In this document: piece after piece, positions 1 to 6,608 of the stretch
Layout: every line of letters starts with the position of its first letter
Position numbering within the stretch: position 1 is the stretch's first letter
Assembly (NCBI RefSeq): GCF_002251775.1
Contig: NZ_NOXX01000191.1
Location: 1 to 38,228, forward strand
Reading direction: 5' to 3'
DNA length: 38,228 bases
Source of the DNA: Flavobacterium aurantiibacter
GTDB lineage: Bacteria; Bacteroidota; Bacteroidia; Flavobacteriales; Flavobacteriaceae
Position numbers and translations under genes: made by a program
The notes under the pieces: model-generated
What the model saw: the letters and a program-made list of their open reading frames with translations, nothing else
What the model was told of the DNA's origin: nothing
Database searches by the model: none

Positions 1-45
1 TTTATTGATTTTTAATCAATTATGTTTTTTGTCGTGTACTAAAAA
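1..45 (+). repeat. Left copy of terminal inverted repeat
   Basis: The first 45 bases match the reverse complement of 38182-38226 with a single mismatch at position 38 (a here, g in the other copy); the first 37 bases are identical. Positions 4-20 are a perfect palindrome, ATTGATT-TTT-AATCAAT. Beyond 45 the similarity seems to resume: AAAAATTCTTT at about 41-51 also occurs in the other copy after a roughly 14-base insertion. Both copies lie in the same orientation relative to the gene they precede (purK here, the crp-type gene at the other end), about 50 bases from each start codon. What the element is cannot be decided from the window, because both copies run to its edges. Confidence 0.9.
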
Positions 46-75
46 TTCTTTTATAATTTCGATAGACTATCTTTG
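46..75 (+). promoter_or_regulatory. Candidate purK promoter (Bacteroidota sigma-A type)
   Basis: TATCTTTG at 68-75 matches the Bacteroidota -7 consensus TAnnTTTG. A TTC at 46-48, one base off the TTG -33 element, lies 19 bases upstream. Transcription would start near 80, about 12 bases before the ATG at 92. This supports choosing that ATG over an upstream extension of the frame. Confidence 0.5.
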
Positions 76-91
76 TACAAACAAACAACTG

Positions 92-1246
92 ATGTCTTTT
101 TTCTCTTCTGATTTCACTCTTGGAATACTTGGTGGCGGACAATTAGGTAAAATGCTACTGACCGAAACCCGCAAATTCGATATTAAAACAGCCGTTCTCG
201 ATCCCGACGCCTCAGCCCCCGGGAGAATAGCCACCAACTCTTTTTCGGTTGGAAACTTAATGGATTTTCAAACTGTTGTCGACTTTGGAAGGCAAGCCGA
301 TGTGATTACCGTAGAAATTGAGGCCGTAAATACCGAGGCTTTAGCTGCACTTGAAGCAGAAGGAAAAAAAGTGTATCCGCCTTCGGCAGCCTTAAAAATC
401 ATTCAAAATAAATGTTTGCAAAAAGCACATTATGGTGCTAACAACATTCCTACATCGCCGTTTACCAATTACGAGTCGCTCAAGGATTTAATGCTCGATG
501 TGGTTTCAGGAACGTTAAGCTTGCCATTTGTATGGAAGAGTGCCGAAGCAGGATACGACGGATTTGGTGTTCAAGTGGTTCGCGAAATAAAAGATTTAGA
601 TACACTCAAAGAAGGTGCTTGCCTGGCAGAAAACTTAGTTGATTTTCAGAATGAAATAGCGGTCATTGTTGCCCGAAACGCTAAGGGAGAAGCTGTAACT
701 TATCCTGTGGTAGAAATGGAGTTTCATCCAACGGCTAATCAAGTTGAATTTGTGTTGTGTCCGGCTCGCATAAACGACCAAATTGCTCAGCATGCGCGAG
801 AATTGGCGCTGCGCGTGGCAGATAGTTTTAAAATTGTTGGCTTGCTGGCCGTTGAATTATTTCTCACAAAAACCGGTGAACTATTGGTTAATGAGGTGGC
901 ACCTAGACCACATAATTCTGGACATTATTCCATAGAAGCCTCTGTTTGCTCGCAGTTTGAAAATCATTTACGTGCCGTTCTCAATTTACCCTTGGGCGAC
1001 ACGTCAAGCAAAATGGCAGCCGTGATGGTCAATCTTGTTGGAGCCGCCGGATTTCAAGGTCAGGTGAAATACGAAAACATCGAAGACATTCTAAAAATTC
1101 CTGGCGTAACGCCACATATTTACGGCAAACGTGAAACAAGACCGTTCCGAAAAATGGGACACGTAACGATTGTGCATCAAGATATTGAAAAAGCACGTGA
1201 AAATGCGGCAACAGTAAAATCAACCATTTTAGTAAAAAGTACCTAA
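92..1246 (+). CDS. purK: N5-carboxyaminoimidazole ribonucleotide synthase
   Basis: This is the ATP-grasp enzyme that carboxylates aminoimidazole ribonucleotide with bicarbonate and ATP to N5-CAIR in de novo purine synthesis; it is cytosolic. The product is 384 residues, the usual PurK length. It opens with the nucleotide-binding motif LGILGGGQLGKML near residues 10-22. The ATP-grasp core follows, including VWKSAEAGYDGFGV near residue 150 and the C-terminal LLVNEVAPRPHNSGHY, which holds metal and ATP ligands. The frame stays open upstream to position 5, but the ATG at 92 places the first motif at the usual distance and follows a promoter-like TATCTTTG. The stop overlaps the next start by one base (TAATG). 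purE, which encodes the following enzyme, is two genes downstream. Confidence 0.97.
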   Translation: MSFFSSDFTLGILGGGQLGKMLLTETRKFDIKTAVLDPDASAPGRIATNSFSVGNLMDFQTVVDFGRQADVITVEIEAVNTEALAALEAEGKKVYPPSAALKIIQNKCLQKAHYGANNIPTSPFTNYESLKDLMLDVVSGTLSLPFVWKSAEAGYDGFGVQVVREIKDLDTLKEGACLAENLVDFQNEIAVIVARNAKGEAVTYPVVEMEFHPTANQVEFVLCPARINDQIAQHARELALRVADSFKIVGLLAVELFLTKTGELLVNEVAPRPHNSGHYSIEASVCSQFENHLRAVLNLPLGDTSSKMAAVMVNLVGAAGFQGQVKYENIEDILKIPGVTPHIYGKRETRPFRKMGHVTIVHQDIEKARENAATVKSTILVKST

Positions 1247-2055
1247 TGAAAATCGCTACCTGGAGAAATCGTCTGTTACTACTTTTTACCGCAATTCCGA
1301 TTTTAAGCGTTGCACAATCCGAAATAGCCGATATGTCGGGTTTTATTCAACTGAATAATTTTAAATTTCTGGATTTGCTCGAAGACAACCCGACTATCGA
1401 GAAACGATACGTACTCGAAAATGGAGAAACCTACGACCAAAAATTCTTGGATTCTGTTAAGACTTTACCTGAAAACGAAAAATTCGTACAGCGATTCTTT
1501 ACCAACAAAGAGAAAACAGTAGTGTACATACAACTCGCAAAAAACACTACCGAAAATCAGAAAAGAGTCAACGACGAATTTCAAGAAAAACTAAAGCAAG
1601 CCAAAAAGTCGAAAAATAAACTGATTGGCGAAAATCTTTCTGAGCTTGTTCTTACAGACATAAACGGCAATAAATTTAAAATTGCCGACTTAAAAGGAAA
1701 GATCATTTTGATGAATTTCTGGTTTACAAAATGCGGTTCGTGCATTAAAGAAATTCCGGATTTACATAAAATGCAAGAGAAGTTTGCAGGCAAAGACGTT
1801 TTGTTTTTTGCAGTTACTTACAACGAAGCGGCGAGAATTCAGAGTTTTTTAAAGAAAGTTCCTTTTAACTTTACGCACTGTACCGACAGCCAAGCAGTCG
1901 TCGATCAGCTCGGCGTCACGTTCTTTCCGACGAATATTCTAATCGACAAGCAAGGTGAGGTCATTTTTTTTAGTGATTTCGATGCTTTTATTGGCGGAAA
2001 AGAACTTCAAAACATTACCAAACTTATTACTAAGAATTTAAAAAAAGAACTATGA
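1246..2055 (+). CDS. TlpA/AhpC-type thioredoxin-fold protein, exported
   Basis: This is a 269-residue protein with an N-terminal hydrophobic segment (about residues 9-24, ending SVAQ), which fits a signal peptide and a periplasmic location. Residues 1-125 hold a poorly conserved domain I do not recognise, with a lysine-rich stretch near 110-126. From about 128 there is a TlpA/peroxiredoxin-like thioredoxin fold: [17 protein letters not shown], then [11 protein letters not shown] with the redox pair C163/C166, and FFPTNILID with the expected cis-proline near 227. The family reduces or exchanges disulfides in the periplasm; the substrate is unknown. It overlaps purK by 1 base and purE by 4 bases (ATGA), so the three genes are almost certainly co-translated although their compartments differ. 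Confidence 0.88.
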   Translation: MKIATWRNRLLLLFTAIPILSVAQSEIADMSGFIQLNNFKFLDLLEDNPTIEKRYVLENGETYDQKFLDSVKTLPENEKFVQRFFTNKEKTVVYIQLAKNTTENQKRVNDEFQEKLKQAKKSKNKLIGENLSELVLTDINGNKFKIADLKGKIILMNFWFTKCGSCIKEIPDLHKMQEKFAGKDVLFFAVTYNEAARIQSFLKKVPFNFTHCTDSQAVVDQLGVTFFPTNILIDKQGEVIFFSDFDAFIGGKELQNITKLITKNLKKEL

Positions 2056-2537
2056 CAGACGTAGCGATTGTAATGGGAAGTAAAAGCGATTTACCAGTAA
2101 TGCAAGCTGCCGCAGATATCTTGGGCCAGTTTGGCGTTACGTACGAAATCGACATTGTTTCAGCGCATCGAACGCCCGAAAAACTGTTTGATTTTAGCAC
2201 AAATGCACACAAACGCGGCGTCAAAGTAATTATTGCAGGTGCAGGCGGTGCAGCGCATTTGCCTGGAATGATCGCTGCTATGAGTCCGCTTCCTGTAATT
2301 GGTGTTCCTGTAAAATCTACAAACTCGATAGACGGCTGGGATTCCATATTATCTATTTTGCAAATGCCAGGCGGCGTTCCCGTTGCAACGGTAGCGCTTA
2401 ACGGTGCGAAAAATGCAGGTATCCTCGCAGCTCAAATTCTTGGTTCGGCTAATGAAAAAATTCAAAGAAAAGTAATCGAATACAAAGTAAGCTTACGCGA
2501 AGAAGTTGAAAAAGCTGCGCAATCTTTAAAAAAATAA
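2052..2537 (+). CDS. purE: 5-(carboxyamino)imidazole ribonucleotide mutase
   Basis: Class I PurE moves the carboxylate of N5-CAIR to give CAIR, directly following PurK in purine synthesis. The 161-residue product has the family length and motifs: [10 protein letters not shown] near residues 8-17 (phosphate binding), SAHRTPE with the catalytic histidine near residue 39, and the glycine-rich [12 protein letters not shown] segment near 70. The start overlaps the stop of the thioredoxin-like gene (ATGA). The presence of PurK plus this sequence type indicates the bacterial two-step route rather than the direct class II reaction. Confidence 0.97.
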   Translation: MTDVAIVMGSKSDLPVMQAAADILGQFGVTYEIDIVSAHRTPEKLFDFSTNAHKRGVKVIIAGAGGAAHLPGMIAAMSPLPVIGVPVKSTNSIDGWDSILSILQMPGGVPVATVALNGAKNAGILAAQILGSANEKIQRKVIEYKVSLREEVEKAAQSLKK

Positions 2538-2605
2538 GGACCATCATTACTGACAGTCCTTAAAACTTGCGTTCTTACCTTGGTTTGGGGCTACAAAGCA
2601 AGAAC
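2535..2605 (+). other. Possible stem-loops after purE
   Basis: TAAGGAC at 2535-2541, which includes the purE stop codon, pairs with GTCCTTA at 2556-2562 across a 14-base loop. A second short pair, GTTCTT at 2571-2576 and AAGAAC at 2600-2605, follows. Neither is followed by a clear U-run, so a role as an intrinsic terminator is only possible. The next gene starts at 2711. Confidence 0.3.
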
Positions 2606-2710
2606 AAAACTTGTTGTGAAAAAAATTAAAATCTATTACAAATATAAACTTAAAACTTGTACAAAAATACACACTAGTGCATTTTGTCGTTAAAATACTA
2701 CAAAATATCT

Positions 2711-4735
2711 ATGTTTTTACATTCATTTGATACACCGCATGAGTCTGTTCCGTTTTCAAAAATCGATCACAACTTGTTTGAATCGTACTTTGATAGCTGC
2801 ATATCCGCGGCATGGGCTGATATACAACGTGTTATAGACAATCCGGAAATTCCAACTTTTGAGAACGTGATCCGTGCTCTAGAATTCAGCGGACAAGCAC
2901 TCGAGCGCTTGAGTGCGTGCTTTTTTAACCTCAACAGTGCCGAAACCTCAGAAACGATTCAAAAAACAGCACAAAAAGTGTCGCCCAAGCTTGCAAAGTT
3001 TGGAAACGACGTGGCTTTGAATCCGGTACTTTTCGAAAAGGTTAAATACGTCTTTGAAAATACGACTGCAAATTCGCTTACCGCGGAAGAACAAATGCTT
3101 TTGGAAAAACGCTATAAGAGCTTTGTGCGAAATGGCGCTTTACTTTCCGACAGCGAAAAAGAGCGCTTACGCGAAATCGATGAGCAATTGTCGGCCTTTA
3201 AACTCAAATTTGGCGAGAACATCTTAGCCGAAAATAATGCGTACCAATTAGTGGTTACCAATAAAGAACGCTTGCGCGGACTGCCGGAACTAGCACTACA
3301 GCAGGCACAAAACTTGGCGCAACAAAAAGGAATTGATGGCTACGTTTTTACACTCGATTTTCCGAGCTATCTGCCTTTTGTCACTTACGTGGAAGATCGC
3401 GAATTGCGAAAAGAAATTTCAATTGCTGCCGGCAAGAAAGCCTTTCAAGAAAACGAATTCAACAACGAAAAAAACGTGCAGCAAATTGTTGCTTTACGTC
3501 ACGAGCGAGCACGTTTACTTGGATACGAATCGCATGCGGCTTTTGTACTAGAAGAACGCATGGCTCAAAATCCCGACCAAGTAAAGCAGTTTCTGAATAC
3601 GATTTACGACAAAGCCATGGAAAAAGCACGTCGGGAATTTATAGATTTACAGTACTTTGCGCAAGAATCGGACTCGTCGTTGCAGCTTCAAAAATGGGAC
3701 GGAACTTTTTACAGCGAAAAGCTCAAGCAACGTCTTTTTGCGATCGACGACGAGGCTTTAAAACCCTATTTTCCGCTGAATCAAGTTCTGGAAGGTGCCT
3801 TTTCGATTTCGGAAAAATTGTATGGAATTACTTTTAAAGAAAACGATACGATTGAAAAATACCATCCGGATGTAAACGTGTACGAAGTGTTTTATGAGAA
3901 TGGCGAATTTTGTGCGCTCTTGTACACCGATTTTCATCCACGAGCTGGAAAACGTCAGGGCGCATGGATGACTTCGTTTAAGTCGCAGTGGAAAACCAAC
4001 AACGAAAACAGCCGACCACATATTTCGATTGTTTGCAATTTTAGCGAAGGAACTGCCGATACGCCGGCTTTGCTCACGTTCAACGAAACCACTACCCTAT
4101 TTCACGAATTCGGACATGCGCTTCACGGTATGTTAGCCGACACCGTTTACCCGTCGCTTTCCGGAACATCCGTGTATTGGGATTTTGTGGAATTGCCGAG
4201 TCAGATTTTTGAAAACTGGTGCTACGAAACCGAAGCGCTACAAACTTTTGCCAAGCACTGGCAAACGGGCGAAGTTATCCCGGAACATTTCATCAAGAGC
4301 ATTAAAGCTGCGGCCAATTTTCAAGAAGGTATGGCAACCGTTAGACAATTGAGTTTCGGATTTTTGGATATGGCGTACCACCACGACTGCCGCGGAACTG
4401 TTGATGCCGTGAAACCCTTTGAAGCCACAGTCTTTGAAAAAACGGCGCTTTACCCCGATGTGGCCGAAAACTGTATGAGTGTTTCGTTCAGTCACATATT
4501 TAATGGCGGCTATTCGTCGGGTTATTACAGCTACAAATGGGCCGAAGTTTTAGATGCCGACGCCTTTGGTATTTTTAAAGAACACGGCATTTTAAATCGC
4601 TCAATTGGCGAGCGCTTTAAAAACGAAATCTTGTCGAAAGGCGGCACCGTGCATCCGATGGAGTTGTATAAAGCTTTCGCTGGAAGAGAGCCTCGCGTTG
4701 AAGCGCTGTTAGAACGTGCCGGTCTTTTAAACTAA
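2711..4735 (+). CDS. M3 family zinc metallopeptidase (Dcp/oligopeptidase A-like)
   Basis: This is a 674-residue peptidase of family M3, similar in length to E. coli peptidyl-dipeptidase Dcp (about 680). The zinc site is clear: HEFGH with H465, E466 and H469. The third ligand is E494 in WDFVELPSQ, the usual 25 residues after the second histidine. The C-terminal SGYYSYKWAEVLDADAF segment is the conserved substrate-binding tyrosine region. There is no signal peptide from the ATG at 2711, so a cytoplasmic role in degrading short peptides is likely. A TTG at 2684 would add nine residues in frame and was not chosen. Dipeptidyl carboxypeptidase and oligopeptidase A activity cannot be told apart from sequence alone. 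Confidence 0.93.
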   Translation: MFLHSFDTPHESVPFSKIDHNLFESYFDSCISAAWADIQRVIDNPEIPTFENVIRALEFSGQALERLSACFFNLNSAETSETIQKTAQKVSPKLAKFGNDVALNPVLFEKVKYVFENTTANSLTAEEQMLLEKRYKSFVRNGALLSDSEKERLREIDEQLSAFKLKFGENILAENNAYQLVVTNKERLRGLPELALQQAQNLAQQKGIDGYVFTLDFPSYLPFVTYVEDRELRKEISIAAGKKAFQENEFNNEKNVQQIVALRHERARLLGYESHAAFVLEERMAQNPDQVKQFLNTIYDKAMEKARREFIDLQYFAQESDSSLQLQKWDGTFYSEKLKQRLFAIDDEALKPYFPLNQVLEGAFSISEKLYGITFKENDTIEKYHPDVNVYEVFYENGEFCALLYTDFHPRAGKRQGAWMTSFKSQWKTNNENSRPHISIVCNFSEGTADTPALLTFNETTTLFHEFGHALHGMLADTVYPSLSGTSVYWDFVELPSQIFENWCYETEALQTFAKHWQTGEVIPEHFIKSIKAAANFQEGMATVRQLSFGFLDMAYHHDCRGTVDAVKPFEATVFEKTALYPDVAENCMSVSFSHIFNGGYSSGYYSYKWAEVLDADAFGIFKEHGILNRSIGERFKNEILSKGGTVHPMELYKAFAGREPRVEALLERAGLLN

Positions 4736-4742
4736 CCTTACA

Positions 4743-5621
4743 ATGAGTAAAGCTGTAATTCGTGTTGTATTGATTTCGTTATTGTCGAACGGCGTGTTGG
4801 CAGTAATTAAATTTTTAGCAGGCGTTTACGGCGATAGTTACGCACTTTTGGCTGATGCAACCGAATCGGCAGCCGACTTTTTTGCGTCGTTTGTCTTGTA
4901 TTTCGGATTTATTTACAGCCACAAGCCTGCCGACAAAAATCATCCGTACGGGCACGGTCGGTTAGAACCGCTGGTTACATTTATTGTCGTTGCTTTTTTA
5001 ATTTGTTCGGCATCGCTGATTGTTTATAAAAGTATCGTACACATAATTACGCCGCACAAAACGCCGGCACCATTTACGCTGCTTGTCTTGGGAGTTTTGA
5101 TTATTTGGAAAGAAATTTTGTTTCGAATTGTGATGAATCGGGCCAAGAAATCGAATAATACGGCGCTCAAGGCAGAAGCCTGGCATCATCGAAGCGATGC
5201 GTTAACTTCGGTTGCGGCATTTATTGGCATTTCGATTGCGCTTTTTTTTGGAAAAGGATACGAGTCGGCCGATGATTGGGCGGCACTTCTCGCCTCTTTT
5301 GTTATTTTTTACAACGCTTGGCACATATTTCGACCTGCGTTGGGCGAAATGATGGACGAGCAAATCCACGAAGACTTATCGGAGCGTATTCGCGTTGAAT
5401 CGGTTAAGGTGGCGGGAATTATCGCAACAGAAAAGCTGCACATTCGCAAGAGCGGTGCCCGATATTACATCGATTTACATGCAATGGTTAAAGGAGAACT
5501 TACCGTAATTGAAAGTCATAAAATTGGACATGATTTGGAAGATCACTTGCTGCGAGAGATTCCGGAGATTGCAGAAGTGCTCGTTCATATCGAGCCGGAT
5601 TCGGTAACGTTGCCCGCGTGA
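4743..5621 (+). CDS. Cation diffusion facilitator family transporter
   Basis: This is an inner-membrane divalent cation/proton antiporter of the CDF family (292 residues). Transmembrane segments lie near residues 5-25, 30-55, 75-97, 107-122, 150-165 and 172-190, followed by a cytoplasmic C-terminal domain with DLHAMVKGELTVIESH near 240-258. The metal-site region in TM2 reads ATESAAD, giving E41-x3-D45. TM5 carries HHRSDALTS with the usual H-x3-D. HPYGHGRLEPL is the conserved loop after TM2. The family exports Zn, Fe or Mn; the metal cannot be assigned. The gene starts 7 bases after the peptidase stop, so the two are probably co-transcribed. Confidence 0.92.
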   Translation: MSKAVIRVVLISLLSNGVLAVIKFLAGVYGDSYALLADATESAADFFASFVLYFGFIYSHKPADKNHPYGHGRLEPLVTFIVVAFLICSASLIVYKSIVHIITPHKTPAPFTLLVLGVLIIWKEILFRIVMNRAKKSNNTALKAEAWHHRSDALTSVAAFIGISIALFFGKGYESADDWAALLASFVIFYNAWHIFRPALGEMMDEQIHEDLSERIRVESVKVAGIIATEKLHIRKSGARYYIDLHAMVKGELTVIESHKIGHDLEDHLLREIPEIAEVLVHIEPDSVTLPA

Positions 5622-5639
5622 GGGATAGAAACGAAAAGC

Positions 5640-5672
5640 TTTGTTTGCGGTGGCGTTTAAGCCGCAAACAAA
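5640..5672. terminator. Perfect 11-bp hairpin between convergent genes
   Basis: TTTGTTTGCGG at 5640-5650 pairs perfectly with CCGCAAACAAA at 5662-5672 around an 11-base loop. It sits just after the CDF gene and before the end of the opposite-strand membrane protein gene. There is no T-run on either side, so it may act as a bidirectional structural terminator or an RNA 3'-end protector rather than a canonical intrinsic terminator. Confidence 0.45.
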
Positions 5673-5745
5673 CTTGCAGTGTATAGCCCGACGGCGCTAA
5701 AAGACTTTTACTCAAAGAACGATCGTTTGCGCCGGCACGCCCAAA

Positions 5746-6474
5746 TTAAAATAACGCAATCCATTTTAAGATTAGATAAAACAGCGGAACGGCTTCAACG
5801 AAAACATCGGCAAAGCAGCGATTTCCGGGCTTTGTTCGAATAATAACGAAGAGCAGATACGCCGTTAATAGGATGGCGAATACACCATCTTCGAGAAGAT
5901 AGGCTAGTATTGGCGCGCAAACAGCAAGGATTAATTTTAAAAATCGAGCTGCGAACAGTTGCGGAATACTGCGTGTATTGCGGATATCGGTGGGCAAATC
6001 GGCTATTTCAAACAATAAAATTTGCAGGCAAAACAATCCGAAACGCAAAATCAGATACGGTAAATCGACGGTTGTGTTCGCCAATAAAAGTGGAATAAGT
6101 ACAGTTGTGAGCGTCCAGACCAGCGCTACAATCGCCACTTTTGAAAACGGATTATTTCGCCATCCGAAATTTGGGTTTCGGTTGTACGTTACCGAAAACA
6201 CGATTGCCATAAAGAGTGCACTAGTTGAAGAAGCGTTTGCTGCGGTGCACAAGAAAAGACAAATAGCCATTCCGGAAACAGCGGCTATTAGCACGTTTAC
6301 CTTTTGCGTTTTAATGAACTGATAAGCGGGTATCACACAGATAGTGAGGCAACTAAGTGCAAGAATTTGCGGACTTAACTGAAAATGTATTTGTGTGATA
6401 AGAAAATTGGCGGCAAAAGCCAGCGCAGTAAGGCTGTTTAAGCTGATGAGTTGTGAACTGATCGATTTTTGCAT
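5746..6474 (-). CDS. UbiA-like polytopic membrane protein, function unassigned
   Basis: This is a very hydrophobic protein with about seven to eight predicted transmembrane segments. Its layout recalls the UbiA prenyltransferase superfamily and the undescribed flavobacterial relatives annotated as UbiA-like. I see FEIADLPTDIRNTRSIP near residue 170, which resembles the second aspartate motif (D-x3-D followed by R/K). The first NDxxDxxxD motif is not visible, so prenyl transfer is doubtful. I chose the ATG at 6474, giving 242 residues starting MQKSISSQLISLNSL. A TTG at 6531 would add 19 polar residues. It is transcribed divergently from gcvP and converges on the CDF gene. Whether it is a real transferase or a degenerate homologue is open. 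Confidence 0.65.
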   Translation of the reverse strand: MQKSISSQLISLNSLTALAFAANFLITQIHFQLSPQILALSCLTICVIPAYQFIKTQKVNVLIAAVSGMAICLFLCTAANASSTSALFMAIVFSVTYNRNPNFGWRNNPFSKVAIVALVWTLTTVLIPLLLANTTVDLPYLILRFGLFCLQILLFEIADLPTDIRNTRSIPQLFAARFLKLILAVCAPILAYLLEDGVFAILLTAYLLFVIIRTKPGNRCFADVFVEAVPLFYLILKWIALF

Positions 6475-6578
6475 GCGGTTGCTGGCCTGCGCTTCAAGCT
6501 GTTTATAAATTATCAAATTAGTTGATAACAATACTTAATAGCATGTTAGAATGCGCAATAAATTCAGGTGTAAAATAG

Positions 6579-6586
6579 TATTTTTG
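6579..6586 (+). promoter_or_regulatory. Candidate gcvP -7 promoter element
   Basis: TATTTTTG matches the Bacteroidota TAnnTTTG element. It lies 22 bases before the gcvP ATG, which would give a leader of about 17 bases. A good TTG -33 element at the usual distance is not evident. Confidence 0.4.
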
Positions 6587-6596
6587 CAGCTATAAA

Positions 6597-6608
6597 ATGA
6601 ATCCCTAA
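6597..6608 (+). other. Three-codon upstream ORF abutting gcvP
   Basis: ATG AAT CCC TAA runs directly into the gcvP start in the same frame (TAA followed at once by ATG AAT ACT). It encodes Met-Asn-Pro. It falls within the predicted short leader. It could tune initiation, or be chance; nothing else supports it. Confidence 0.3.

Noticed and set aside
2684..2710. Upstream TTG start for the M3 peptidase
   Set aside because: It would add only nine residues with no family similarity, and a good ATG follows at 2711.
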